From Quillaja saponaria (lineage: Eukaryota; Streptophyta; Magnoliopsida; Fabales; Quillajaceae): DNA of 64,000 nucleotides. Made by a program: the position numbers and the translations under genes. The notes under the pieces are model-generated. The model did no database searches, was not told where the DNA came from, and worked only from the letters and a program-made list of their open reading frames with translations. The stretch covers positions 19,280,350 through 19,344,349 of the forward strand of contig CM055608.1 in the NCBI GenBank assembly GCA_029379385.1, given 5' to 3'. Within the stretch, counting starts at the first letter, position 1. Each line of letters opens with the position of its first letter. Shown here piece after piece: positions 22,210-34,049 of this stretch.

Positions 22210-23051
22210 GCTTTGGGCCATGGCTCAAAGCAATCAAAGAACCAAAAGCTCAAAACAATTCATTCAATCAAAGAGCCAAGAGCTTAAAGCAATCAAAGAG
22301 CCAAGAGCTCAATTCAATCAAAGAGCCAAGAGCTTAAAGCAATCAAAGAGCCAAGAGCTCAACTCAATCAAATATCAAAGAGCTAAGAGCTCAACTCAAT
22401 CAAAGATCAAAGAGCCAAGAGCTCAAAACAATCAAAGAGCCAAGAGCTCAATTCAATCAAAGAGCCAAGAGCTCAAAGCAATCAAAGAGCCAAGAGCTCA
22501 AAACAATCAAAGAGCCAATAGCTCAATTCAAACAAAGAGCATAGAGCTTAAAGCAATCAAAGAGCCAAGTGCTCAACTTAATCAAAGAGCAAAGAGCCAA
22601 AAACTCAACTCAATTAAGGAACCCAGAGTTCAAATGAATCAAGGAGCCAAGAGTTCAAAACAATCAAAGAGCCAAGAGCTCAATTCAATCAAAGAGCCAA
22701 GAGCTCAAAGCAATCAAAGAGCCAAGAGCTCAATTCAAACAAAGAGCATAGAGCTTAAAGCAATCAAAGAGCCAAGTGCTCAACTTAATCAAAGAGCAAA
22801 GAGCCAAGAGCTCAACTCAATTAAGGAGCCCAGAGCTTAAATAATCAAGGAGCCAAGAGCTCAAAACAATCAAAGAGCCAATAGCTCAATTCAAATAAAG
22901 AGCATAGAGCTTAAAGCAATCAAAGAGCCAAGTGCTCAACTTAATCAAAGAGCAAAGAGCCAAGAGCTCAAAGCAATGAAGGAGCCAAGAGCTCAACTTA
23001 ATCAAAGAGCCAAGAGCTCATCAAATGAAAAAGGGTGTGCTCAAAGCTACC

Positions 23052-23086
<35 letters not shown>

Positions 23087-23095
23087 TAAGAGCTC
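22210..23095 (+). repeat. Minisatellite, ~25-bp unit (core CAATCAAAGAGCCAAGAGCT)
   Basis: Some 30 degenerate units of CAATCAAAGAGCCAAGAGCTCAA(A/T)(A/T/G) run from 22210 to 23095, with higher-order repetition (the 22490-22600 block recurs near 22720-22820 and 22860-22950). Many units carry the palindrome GAGCTC. The array ends next to a run of about 30 A. It stays open over 206 codons, but that follows from the repeat, not from a gene. It lies between the coding-free interior and the 3' LTR, where tandem repeats also occur in some Tat-lineage retrotransposons. Confidence 0.92.
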
Positions 23096-23269
23096 ATCAA
23101 AAAGAAATGGTGAGCTAAGAGCTACCTTCGACAAATTGAGCTAATGTAGCACACAAAAAACACAAAAAACAAGCTCAAGTCTGCAAATGAATTAAAAAAA
23201 AATAAAAAATCAGTCCCTGTAGATACATTTTAATTCGTAAATACACGCACTGGTTTTTTCGGGAACAAG

Positions 23270-23790
23270 TGTTAACATAGGAAAATACCTATCCAATAAT
23301 GATATGCCACGTGACACAAATGACATATATGCATAACTGACAAAACACATAAATTACAACATAATTACCTTATCAATTTTATAACATACGTCATTATCAC
23401 CCATTATTATATAATGGACTAATCTGAATTATAACTCTCACCATTAATAACAGACGCCATTTTCGCACATTATTATATAACGGACGTCATTATCGCCCAT
23501 TATTATTGTAACAAACATTATTATTATATGAAACAGACGTCATTATTATTGTAACGAACGTCATAACTATTGTGGTAAACACAACTCCTATATAAAGAGA
23601 CTCAAAACCTCAAAAGAAAACAGGTTGTTCTTTATAACTCATACTCTTTATAGCTTTTCACTTATTTACTCTGATTATACTGACTTTGGCATCAGAGTTT
23701 TCCCAAGTCTAGAGGACCATCCTCTCCACATATTGTAGGTCAGAATACCACTTGGAGGACACCTCAACCTGGTCAAATTCAAACTTAACA
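23270..23790 (+). repeat. Element C 3' LTR
   Basis: Starts TGTTAACATAGGAAAATACC like the 5' LTR and keeps the G-box, the ACGTCAT repeats and the TATATAAAGAG box. It differs by scattered transitions and a 7-bp insertion (ATAACTG near 23333). The right GTGAC target duplication follows directly. Confidence 0.88.
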
Positions 23791-23795
23791 GTGAC

Positions 23796-24737
23796 AGTAC
23801 CTGTATGGTAGCGCGATATGGTGGTATAGGGTACCATAGTTAGGATTGTATACACTTTTGCAAGAGGACATGTTTCTGACAGGAGAGTTTGTGATTCCTG
23901 TCCCTGTTATCTTTGACTTGCTGATGAAGGATGTAGAGAAGGGTCCACCAATTATCAAAGATCCTGAGGAGGATCTAGTGATGGATAGGGTAGTTGAGCT
24001 TATGGATGAGAAGATGGAGGTGGATCCTAAGGATGATACGATTGAGAATGACGACTCAGTACATAATGAGGTTGTCGATTTAGAGGTTATGATAGTGGAT
24101 TGAGCCACCAGGTTACTACTTTTTGGCATGAGTCTCTGACGAGATTATGATTGTGCAGCATTTTGTCATATCTATGTAGTAGATTTAGGAGTTGACGAGG
24201 CATGCGTGAATGTTGTATGTGGGATTTGACAGGGTATTAGTTGTACATTGTATGACTTACGTATTTACTTGGTTAGGATATTCCTGATCTCGTATCCCTG
24301 ATACCTGTCAGTTCATGCTGGCCCACTGATGATAGATATGTACTCGTGGAAGTATGATCTAGGGCATGGTTATATATATATGTGAAATATTATCGTTAAC
24401 ATACAAGCGATTGTATTTATGTATAAATACGACACTGATCTTATATTTATGTGGTATGTGCATAATATTACCATTAGAATAGAGTCACATTAATTAAATC
24501 TCTTATGGTTCTTATTGAGTCAAGATAATAATTTATGTTGAGTTTTATTTGGGATTTTGAAGTATTATTATGTTTTGCCATAAAATGCATTATTCGAGTT
24601 ATTAGATTTAGAAGTGCTGTGTGTGTGATATTTTTGTATGTTATTTGGATAATATCCTGCGAAAAAAAAAAAAAATTCTCGTTATGTGCAACTGTAAAAT
24701 ATTATTTGAATACCATACATGGTGTTATAGGTCGCGA
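23796..24737 (+). repeat. Element A 5' LTR, second part
   Basis: Resumes directly after element C at AGTACCTGTATGGTAGC and matches 40446-40506 plus 59946-60800 (for example ATGCATTATTCGAGTTATTAGATTTAGAAGTG in both). The open frame 23846-24103 falls inside the LTR and is not a gene. The LTR ends just before the TGGTATCA primer-binding site. Confidence 0.8.
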
Positions 24738-24752
24738 TGGTATCAAGCGAAG
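24738..24752 (+). other. Element A primer-binding site (initiator-Met tRNA type)
   Basis: TGGTATCAAGCGAAGG resembles the chromovirus primer-binding site TGGTATCAGAGC with one base lost. It follows the LTR end directly. Confidence 0.6.
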
Positions 24753-24909
24753 GTTCTGGCTAGTAGTAGGGTATTGAGGTAATTTTGAGAATATAGGAAA
24801 TTGATTTTTGAGGAATACTAAGGAATATAAATTGATGCTGTGAATTGCATGGTAACTTTGAAGTTTGATGGTATATTAGCTATTGATTAAATTTATTGTG
24901 ATTAATAAA

Positions 24910-25890
24910 ATGGCTCAAAAGAAGTCCTAGTCGAAAATCTTGGAAGGCATTTGGCTTCCTTGGAGAATGTCTAGAATAATAAGGGAACAAGTGGAAGTTT
25001 AAACAGCTGGCACATAAGTTGCAAGGGCTACTGCAATAGTTACTCAGGCTACCGTAGATGTCACTATATAAATTGTTGGTCCTGGAAAGTTGGAAGTAAG
25101 ATCTCGGCCTATAGGGTCCTTAATGGATTATTTCAAAAGGACAAATCCCCCTCTATTTTTGGGTATTGGTGACTATGTTATGCCTGAAAGATGGTTGGCT
25201 CAGTTTAAAAAGATAATTAGAGTGATGGGATGTTATGATGAGGATAAGTTGGTTTTAGCAGTATACATGTTAGAAGGAGAAGTTGAGAGTTGGCAAAAAA
25301 GTGCGGATAGATTAATAATGGTTCGAGGAGTGGATATTACATGGAAAAACCTTAAGGAGATATTTCATAGGAAGTTTTTTCTAGCTAATGTAAAGTCGTA
25401 GTTGGAGGCACAATTTTTACTTTTATAGCAGGGAAATCGAAGTAACATGATGATGCGCGAAATTTGGATAAGTTTTAGCAGAAGCTAAGACTTGAGATCA
25501 CAGTGAAAGTGGCTACATTGTAAGAGTAGGATTTTGCAGAGTTGGTGAACAAGTGGAAGATCGTAGAAAGAGTGTTTCAGGAAGAAGAACAAGAATAAAA
25601 GAAGAGATTTGAGGTCTCCAAGAGGGCAACAGAAAATGAGAGACGGAAGAGTAATAAGAGAGGTGGTGGTATAGGAAATGTAAGGCGAGGATCTAAGTCG
25701 GATAAGGGAAAACGTGAGCATAATCAAAATGAAAAAGCTAGGAAGTGCTTAAGGTGTGGATATGACCATGGACGAGGACCATTTAGATTTTCAGATCAGA
25801 GATGTTTTGGATGTGGACAAGTGGGACATATTTGGTGGAATTGTCCTAATGAGAAACACAATCAAGATGCAGGAAGACCACGGGCATCAT
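24910..25890 (+). pseudogene. Element A gag (capsid plus CCHC zinc knuckle), decayed
   Basis: The frame starts MAQKKS and has an early TAG. The capsid block is open from 25090 to 25401: PPLFLGIGDYVMPERWLAQF, then VMGCYDEDKLVLAVYMLEGE and ITWKNLKEIFHRKFF, matching the retrotransposon gag family. A nucleocapsid knuckle RCFGCGQVGHIWWNCP (CX2CX4HX4C) lies at about 25800-25848 after a Lys/Arg-rich stretch. Premature stops are mostly TAG. It would have packaged the element RNA. Confidence 0.8.
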
Positions 25891-25949
25891 GACGTGTGTT
25901 TGAACTGACTAAACAAGATGCTTAGGAGAATCCAAAAGTGATTGAAGGT

Positions 25950-26270
25950 AAAATGTTTATGAAATGGACATTATGTGAATGTTTTGTTTGACACTGGTGC
26001 TACACATTCATTCATAGCATGTTCACTTAAAGATAAACTAGGATTGAAAGTCTATAAGATGCCATTTGAACTAAAAGTAAAACCCCCTTTTGGGAGTTTA
26101 GTAGTGACACAAGAAGTGTGTAAAAGAGGTGTGCTTGAGTTGTAAGGTGGATTAAGTTTACAAGACTTAATCTTTTTGCTAACGAACGATTTTGATGTAA
26201 TTTAGAGTATGGATTGGTTGATTACTCAGTAAGTATTGTTGGATTACAAGAGTCGGACAGTGCTGATGTT
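25950..26270 (+). pseudogene. Element A aspartic protease, decayed
   Basis: NVLFDTGATHSFIACSLKDK (active site DTG at 25990-25998) is followed by PFGSLVVTQEVCKRGVLEL and SMDWLITQ, the usual '(L/M)GMDWL' end of gypsy protease. TAG stops interrupt it at about 26143 and in VI*SMDWL. Confidence 0.75.
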
Positions 26271-26325
26271 GGTAATGTGAAGAGAAGATATAAGAGAAGG
26301 GTCATCTATACCCTTACTATCCACA

Positions 26326-27175
26326 TTGCAAACTAAGAGACTTGTGAGAAAAGGATGTGAAGGGTATTTGGCCCTTTTCACGAACGCCAATCATGAAGAA
26401 AATAAATTAGTATATATTCTCGCTTTGAAAGAGTATTTGGAAGTTTTTTCCAATGAATTACTAGGTTTTCCACTTGATAGGGAGATAGAATTTGTGATCA
26501 ATCTTATCCATGAGAAGATGCCTGTATCTAAGATATCTTATAGAATGGCACTTGTGGAACTGGAAGAGTTGTAGAACCAACTCAAGGAGATGTTGGACAA
26601 GGGATATATCAAATCGAGTGTGGCTCCTTAGGGAGTACCTGTGTTGTTGGTGAAGAAGAAGGATGGGTCTATGAGGTTATGCATAGAATATAGGCAGTTG
26701 AATAAGGCAACGATTAAAAACAAGTATCCTCTCCCTTGGATTAATGATTTACTAGGTCAATTACTAGGAACATCGATGTGTAATTGAACATTCATGTTTT
26801 CAAAATTAATCTGAGGTCAAGATATTATCAACCGAAAGTGAAGGAGGACGATATATTGAAGATTACATTCAGGATTTGGTATAGGCATTATTAGTTTTTA
26901 GTCATGCCTTTTTGCTTGACTAATGTTTTGGCTGCTTTCATGGACCTGATGAATCAAATATTTAGACTGTATATAGATGATTTCATAACCGTGTTCACCG
27001 ATGATATTTTGATCTATTCGAAGAATAAAGATGAACACAAGAAACATTTGAGGATAGCTTTAGAGTTACTGAAGGAAAATAAGTTGCATGTCAAATTAGT
27101 AAGTGTGAATTTTTGTTAAAAGAAATATAAATCCTAGGTCATGGGGTGAACAAAGAAGGAGTAGCAGTAGATGCA
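26326..27175 (+). pseudogene. Element A reverse transcriptase, decayed
   Basis: Visible blocks are LPGFPLDREIEF-like sequence (26450-26500), [44 protein letters not shown], then in another frame PFCLTNVLAAFMDLMNQIF and VFTDDILIYSKNKDEH (catalytic IDD changed to TDD). It ends near ILGHGVNKEGVAVDASE. Frameshifts and TAG stops occur. Sequence then jumps to integrase. Confidence 0.8.
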
Positions 27176-27179
27176 TCAG

Positions 27180-27760
27180 AAACCTACTAAATTGTTACTC
27201 CCATTGGATATTCTGAAGTGGAATTAGGATAATGTGTCTATGTATTTTATTGTCAAGTTCCTAGAACGTTTAGTGGTCATGATGCAATTTGGGTAATAAT
27301 GTACAAATTGATTAAATCTGCTCATTTTCTACCCATTAAAATCTCGTATTCTTTAGACAAGTCAGTAGAATTATACGTGAAATAGATTGTGAGGTTACAT
27401 GGAGTACCTACAAGTATTGTGTCAGATCGTTTACATCAAAATTTTGGCAAGAGTTGCAGGTTGGGATGGGTACAAAACTACGATTTAGTATGGAATATCA
27501 TCCTCAAATTGATGGCTAGGCGAAGAGAACCAACTAGACATTGGAAGATATTCTAAGGGCTAGTGTGTTGGATTATGAGGGTAATTGGGATCTTATTTAC
27601 CTTTGATGGAGTTTAATTATAATAAATCTATCATTAGAGTTTGTAAATGGTACCTTATAAAGCTTTAAATGGAAGGAAATGTAGGTCACCATTGTGTTGG
27701 ATTAAGGTAGGAGAGCGCAAATGGTTAGAACCTGATTTGGTGTAACAGACTTCAAAGGTA
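27180..27760 (+). pseudogene. Element A integrase core, decayed, RNase H lost
   Basis: Directly after the RT end the sequence reads as integrase core in shifting frames: QKPTKLLLPLDILKWN, then words equivalent to LVKIKFLPIKISYSLDKSVE, LHGVPTSIVSDR, GMGTKLRFSMEYHPQ and MEFNYNKS. The whole RNase H domain and the zinc-binding N-terminus of integrase (normally about 300 codons) are missing. It is cut at ATAGC (27761-27765) by element B and resumes at 38110. Confidence 0.75.
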
Positions 27761-27765
27761 ATAGC

Positions 27766-30377
27766 TGTTATAACCCAATATTCTAATAGGGAAATTAAAA
27801 TGTTGTATGTAAATTATCATTATTACGTAAATAATAAACTTTTTTGAAGTAAATTAAAATAAGAAAGTATTTATATATATAGGTAAATTTAAAGTCCATC
27901 ACCTTATTGTTTGACTTAGACTTAGATTATTATTTTATGAAAATGGTATTAATTAGTAAAATAGAGCATTTATGCACATAATGAGTTAGAGACTAATAAT
28001 TGTATATATATTACATATATTTTTGGATCAATTAGAATAACAACTAAGAGGATTGACTTTGACCCTTAATCCTTTGTCTTATACACTTTATCTCCTCCTT
28101 TTTGTCTACCGCCATTCTTCCTTCAATTTTAGCCAAGTACTTTCCTCTTTTCTTCCTTCTAGGCTTCAGTTTGGGCTTGTTAAAAAAGATTTAAGGGTAG
28201 TAGAGTTCCTTTTATGTTGTGGCCAAGTGAAGGTAGGATAACTCTCCTTTCCTTTTCCTTGTTTATTTTGTTTTCTTCCCTTGGTAAGGCTAGTTTTATG
28301 CTCTGTTTTATACCATGAATTCTCTACCATGTTTGAATAAAAGTCTAATTATAATTCTCAAGATTTTAGGTGTAAGGCGTGTGGTTATTTACGAACGGTT
28401 GTGTATTATTCAAAGGAAAAGAGAATGAAGTAATCAGAATGTTTTAGTGTTTTTCCCTTATTTTGAGGAAGGGGCACAACTTGAAATATGGCAAAATTTC
28501 AGCTAAGTTACTGCACCTTAGAATCCTGCTCTTTCTTTTCTAGAGTCAAAACAAGAAGTATGGTGGATTAGAGCATTGGAGCAGTGGAGTAGTGCTGCCC
28601 TGCTTTTTTTTTAAGTTGGCAAAGGGTATAGTTATGGCTTAGACGTGTGTTTTGTTGGAGGAGGATGGTTGACCAAAAACTTGGTTGTTTTGTCTTGGAT
28701 AATATATATATATATATTTCTCGGATAATCATGTATAAAATGGTAGAGTAAGAGATGTTAACATAATAACTTGAGGGTGTAATTAAGAAAAATAACAAAG
28801 TTTAACTCTTAAGGAATTCTATTAGTTTAGTTGTTGTAAGTAAACTAATTATTGATAATTAGTGAAGTAAGTTAAAGATTAGTTAAATTTAAGTTAAACG
28901 TATGAACAAGAGTTAAGGAAAAACAATAGGTAAAGAATAGTCTATAATGTAGTTATATTTAAAATAGGGAATGGACAACTCCAACTTTTAATTAAATTTA
29001 AGTAACTAATTCAAGTTTAATTCAACAATTAAAATATGATTAATACAAATAATTATAACCAAAAAAATAAAATAAAATAAAATAAAATTAATGAGAATTT
29101 GTACGCTATTGTATATATAGAAGTTGGTTTATATAAGCCTTATCAGTTAAATAGTGAATTGAGAACCACGAAATTAGCTAAGAAATGATTATTTCTAATA
29201 ATATGTGAATTTATGATTTTCAGTTCTAGATTATATCGAGGATAATCTGACACCTTCACAGACTAGACAAGCAGGCGCATTGCATTCTTGAGCTTTGTGA
29301 GTGAATTACGTACACTTAGGTTGCCAGATTATTATGTGCAATTATATGTATATTTGAATTGATGTGCTATATTGAAAAATAAGTGAGTACAGTATTTAAG
29401 TGATTTAAATGAATTATATTGTTTGATATTGCTTGTGGTTAATAAGGGCTATCAAAGTGAATTTTTTTTTTGAGAAATGTTTTTTATTTCCGAAAGTGAA
29501 ATCCAGGTACACCTAAGATATTCTAATTCTGATAAACGTTTTAAAAATTTGAGTGCTCAGCTCTAGTAGGATGGATTATGTACGGAGATAAATCTGTTAT
29601 ATGGGCATGTAGCGGGTGATACTTTTATGCAGGGCTGAGTTACTCGTTGGCTTTTTGCTTGCTTTGTATGTTTCAATTGCTTTGTTGAAATTTTGAACTC
29701 CGGATATTGTATTAAATTATATATGTTGTAAAATATGTGAATCATGCCTGTATGATAATTACAAGTATGTACGTGTACAATTAAATTTAGACATGAGATT
29801 ATTTAGTGATATGTGTGTATGATGTGTTGTATGATGCTGGTACCCTCAAGTACGTGATTTACTTACTGAGTCCTTGTGACTCACTCTCTCCTCTATTGTT
29901 ATCTTTTTAGTACCAGGAAATCATAGTTCGCTGCTTCAGGACTTGCCATCTGCCAACACTAATATAGCAAGGTATATCTCAGAATCGCAAACTTGAGGCT
30001 TAAAGGGAGACACTTGCAGTCACTTAGGGTTTTATGCATTATATATATATATATATATTTAATGAGTTGACTGTGTTGGTTTGATGTTGTTGTTATGAGT
30101 AGAGCTTCTCGATGTATTGTGGATTATTATTAGTTTGTAAGCATAGTTATCTATACATATTATTTGACATATTCTACTTTACGGAAAACCTCTGCTGAAT
30201 TTTCAGTTAATACTATATGTTTAATAACTAGTTCATGATTTTATTTCAGTAAAGCTTTCTTAGTCTTGACTGTAATTTGTTTAAGAGTCAATGATACATT
30301 GTAAATAGTTATTCAAGGTTGCAAGGGATTTACTATTCACTCCTCCGGCTAGTCATACTCTTTTTGGGGGTGTGACA
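27766..30377 (+). repeat. Element B 5' LTR
   Basis: 2612 bp, TGTTATAACCCAATATTCT to GGGGTGTGACA. Contains (TA)n tracts, a likely TATA region and the ACTTACTGAGTCCTTGTGAC block seen in other chromovirus LTRs. Its chance ORF at 28053-28241 is matched at 35700 in the 3' LTR. Confidence 0.92.
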
Positions 30378-30583
30378 AGTTGGTATTAGGGCATGGTTTA
30401 GAGGTCCTTGACTGCAAGTACGAGATGTTGTTGCTTTGTCTGCATACGTTACTCAGGGCATGTGTTGACTTAGTAATACGTTTCATTCGTCCTGAAACTT
30501 CAAGTTGTGATTTAGTTAACACACTATTCTTCACTATACCTTATAAATGTATATTGAACTTATGTATATTTGTCCTAGATATA

Positions 30584-31900
30584 ATGCGATGTAGAGGTCG
30601 TATTACTAGTCGAGAGGGGCAACAAGAGGCTAGCTCCAATCAGGGATCTACCAGTCCCCAAGCACCGGTGGTTAGAGGTAGGGGTTGATGGGAAGGCGGT
30701 AGAGGCAAAGGTAGAGACAAAGGTAGAGGCAGGGCTACTGAACCAATTCAAGTGGCAGCTCCTAGTTCTGCTATGGAGCAACTGGTATAGGGATTAGATT
30801 GTAACCAGAGGACCGTAGGTGATTTGGTTGGGATTTTGGCCTAATAGCATCAGGCCCAGCTGCAGCCACCAGTAGCTCCTTCTGTTCAACCTCAGCAAGA
30901 GGCAATCCCTTAGGTGCTAGTTTAGTAGGATCGGGGAGTATTTATAACATTTCATTATTTTAAGAAGATGCAGCCACTGAGATTTTCAAGGGTATACCTA
31001 GCTCAGGATCATTATGCTTTCTCTGAAGAGTCAGATTGATTATGTATAACTTTGGGATGTGGTCCTGTTCGTGCTGTTGAGCTAATTAGCTATCAGTTAA
31101 ACAATGTAGCTTATGATTGGTATAAGATGTTGGTACAGTGACGGGACTGAGCCTATTCCACTAATGTGGCCAAAGTTCAGCATAGCTTTCATGGATCTCT
31201 TTTTTACCTGAGAGTGCGCAAGATAAGTATACTCGTGATTTTTAGTGATTAGTTCTGATAGAGGACATGTCAATGGCAGAATACGAGACCCATTTTATTA
31301 AACTATCCAGTTTTGCCCCGTATTTGGTAGCTACGGAGCAGATGTGAGTGAAGAGATTTGTGTATGGCTTGAAGGATTATTTATTCAGATTAGTATTCGT
31401 GACAGATACTACTACTTACACTTAGGTCGTTGATGCTGCTTACCGATTGGAAACTAGGGTGGTGGAGAGATAGTTAGAGCGCGAGAGTCATAAAAAGGCA
31501 AGACAGGAAGGTCTTTCGACCTTTAAAGGTTCACATAAACTTGAGGGTGAATCTACCTCTGGGCAGGGTTCATTCAGATGAGGTTTTCGGTTGGGTATAA
31601 GTCAGATGAGGTGGAGTTCAGGAGCTTAGTCACAGGAGATTTCATTTAGTAGACCCAAATTATATAAGTTTCTTGTATGTTTTACTTATGGTAACTAGTA
31701 TACTGGGTAGTGTAGATTAGGGACAGTTGAATGTTTTAAATGTGAAGCGATGGATCATCGTATTAGAGACTATCAGTTGTTAAGGGGTCAGCCTACTCCA
31801 GCTAGGACATCTTCATTAGTTCAGAGTAGACCTCTATTATCTGTGACACCTACGAGGCCTTAGGGAGTATGTGGTGGTTTTTCTAGAGGTTCATTATCAG
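30584..31900 (+). pseudogene. Element B gag, decayed
   Basis: The frame starts MRCRGRITSREGQQEASSNQ, followed after a TGA by an Arg/Gly-rich N-terminus typical of Tekay-like gag. Capsid words include YFKKMQPLRFS, DWYKMLVQ and the region near 31300-31450. A degenerate zinc knuckle CFKCEAMDHRIRDY lies at about 31733. Stops are frequent and nearly all TAG. Confidence 0.75.
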
Positions 31901-31959
31901 TAGGCAAGGGTCAGGCCTAGGTTTATGCTTTGACGACTTAGGATGCACAGGCTTCTAAT

Positions 31960-32290
31960 ACCGTGGTATTAGGTAAGTTATTTGTTTGCTCAGTTGGTGC
32001 TAAAGTATTGTTTGGTATTAGAGTTACTCGTTCTTTCATATTATCATATTTTGCTTCTTATCTGAGGATATCTGAGGAGGACATTTGAGCCTCTTGAAAT
32101 TCCTTTAGTAGTTTCAACTTTTTTGAGAAAAATTATTCTAGCAGACCGGTATATATCTTCTTGTAAGGTTCTTGTAGGAGATAGTGTCTGTTCAGTAGAT
32201 GTAATTATACTGGATATGCTAGAGTATAATATGATTCTAGGTATAGATTGATTGGATAATCATAATGCTATGGTAGATTGTCGTGACAAG
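31960..32290 (+). pseudogene. Element B protease, decayed
   Basis: VLGKLFVCSVGAKVLFGIRV then TRSFILSYFASYLRIS aligns with gypsy protease 'VLFDSGATHSFIS', but the catalytic Asp-Ser-Gly is destroyed. The downstream words VIILDMLEYNMILGID are typical of the family end. Confidence 0.65.
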
Positions 32291-32429
32291 AGTGTTAAGC
32301 TCAATATACCTGAGAAGTCGACTTTTATTTTTCAAGGGGATTAGAGTAAGGTTCCTTGTAATCTGATTTCAGCTATTCAGGCTAGACGGCTTATCAGAAA
32401 AAATCATCAGGCTTATTTACCTTTTATTA

Positions 32430-33230
32430 GGGATACTCAGTTGGAGTGTTCTCTTTTAGAGCATATTTCAGTGGTGAGAAAGTTCCCTGATGTTTTCCCT
32501 AAAGAGCTTCCTGGACTTCCATCTGATCGGGAGATAAAGATCGGTATTGAGTTATTACCTAGTACTCAACTAATTTCTATTCTCCTTTATCGGATGGCTT
32601 TTAGTGATTTAAGGCAGCTTAAGGTGTAGTTGCAAGATTTACTAGACAAAGGATTCGTTCGTCCCAATTAATCTCCTTGGGATGCTCCTGTTTTGTTTGT
32701 TAAAAAGAAGAATGACTTATTGAGATAGTGTATCGACTACCGGCAGTTGAATAAGGTCACAATTAAAAATATATATCCTCTCTCTATGATTGATGATTTA
32801 TTTGATCAGTTACAGGGAGCTCAGTGTTTTCCAAGATTGACCTTTGTTTGAGGTATCATCAGCTCCGAATTAAGAAGGAAGACATTCCAAATACTGTTTT
32901 TCATACTTGGTATGGACACTAAGAGTTTTTGGTTATGTCTTTTAGACATTAATGCTCCTACAACATTCATGGATTTGATAAATTGGGTGTTTAAGCCTTT
33001 CGTGGACTAGTTTGTCATTGTTTTCATTAATGATATTCTATATATTATCAGAGTGAGGAAGAACATGAGCAGCATCTTCGCATTGTATTACAGACACTAA
33101 GAAAAAAATAAGCTTTATGCTAATTTCTCTTAGTGAATTTTGGCTGAATCATGTGACTTTTCTCGGACATATGATTTCTAATGAAGGAATTTTGGTAGAT
33201 CTTAAAAAGATAGAAGCAGTTCAAAATTGT
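32430..33230 (+). pseudogene. Element B reverse transcriptase, decayed
   Basis: VVRKFPDVFPKELPGLPSDR (open 32441-32629), then [35 protein letters not shown], and after frameshifts VFIND(I)L in place of (F/V)IDDIL near 33030. It continues to FLGHMISNEGILVD. Several TAG stops and indels. Confidence 0.8.
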
Positions 33231-33259
33231 TTTGAAATTTGAAGCTTTTTGGGTTTGGC

Positions 33260-33992
33260 TGGTTATTGCAGGAGGTTTGTGAAGAATTTCTCTTGTATTG
33301 CTGCTCCTTTGACTCGGTTGACTAAAAAAGGAGTTAAATTTGTTTGGTCCAAGGCTTGTGAGGAGAGATTTTAAAAGTTAAAGATTTGTTTAATCTCAGC
33401 TCCTATTCTTACACTTCCTTCTAGTATGGGTAAGTGTACTGTGTTTTATGATTCATCTCATATTAGACTTGGTTGTGTTTTGATGCAGGATAGTAAAGTT
33501 GTGACATATGCTTCGAGGCAGTTGAAGAAGCGTGAGATGAATTACCCTATCCATGATCTTAAAATGGTAGCTGTAATCTTTGCATTGAAGATATGGAGAC
33601 ATTACTTGTACGGTGAGACTTTTGAGATTTTTATGGATCAGAAAAGTCTTAAGTATATCTTTGATCAGAAGGAGCTAAATTTGAGGCAGCGTAAATGGAT
33701 TGAGTTACTAGAAAATTATGACTGTTCGATTTCTTATCATCTAGGTAAAGCAAATGTGGTTGCAGATGTTTTGAGTAGAAAGTTTATGGGTAGTTTATCT
33801 CATTTAACAGCTGTACATAGTCAAGTTGTGAAAGAATTGCAGAGATGCATGGCTGATGGCGATAGTTTTAAGGTGTCACCTCTGGGGGTGTTGCTAACTA
33901 ATATTCAAGTGAAGTCCACCTTTGTTAAAGCGGTAAAAGTAGCACAAGTAGTAGATCTAGAAGTGAATACAAGAAAAGTTAAGTGTGGTTAG
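33260..33992 (+). pseudogene. Element B RNase H and connection, largely open
   Basis: After the RT end block (YCRRFVKNFSCIAAPLTRLT, with frameshift) a 188-codon stretch is open: [60 protein letters not shown], and [18 protein letters not shown]. This is the gypsy RNase H (Asp-Glu-Asp-Asp type); the first Asp of 'DAS' reads DSS. It is the longest intact piece of the element. Confidence 0.85.
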
Positions 33993-34049
33993 GGTATTAG
34001 TGATGATTTTAGGGGGGATAATGAAGAAGTGCTAAGGTATCATGACTAG

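Larger units (their letters stand above)
19160..23790 (+). mobile_element. Element C: non-coding LTR retrotransposon carrying a gene fragment; TSD GTGAC
   Basis: Perfect GTGAC duplications stand at 19155-19159 and 23791-23795. The element starts TGTTAACATAGG and ends AAACTTAACA (TG...CA). LTRs are 19160-19674 and 23270-23790. A primer-binding-site-like TTGGCGC(C)GTC(C)GTAGGAAAC follows the 5' LTR, and GGGAACAAG precedes the 3' LTR. The 3.6-kb interior has no gag-pol. It holds a duplication, an antisense PPR gene fragment and a minisatellite. It must therefore have been mobilised by proteins of another element. LTRs look about 95 percent alike by eye, the closest pair in the nest. Confidence 0.88.

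Noticed and set aside
22220..22840. 206-codon open frame rich in Lys, Gln, Ser and Ala
   Set aside because: It is a direct reading of the ~25-bp minisatellite; no domain, and the frame stays open only because the repeat unit lacks stops.
22210..23095. CRISPR-like array
   Set aside because: Units are contiguous with no unique spacers and the DNA is plant nuclear; it is a minisatellite.
23846..24103. Acidic 85-codon ORF
   Set aside because: It lies in the second part of element A's 5' LTR, and the matching sequence in the 3' LTR (about 59960-60170) is broken.
28053..28241. 62-codon ORF repeated near 35674-36048
   Set aside because: Both copies are in the LTRs of element B; repetition is explained by the LTR pair, not by gene duplication.
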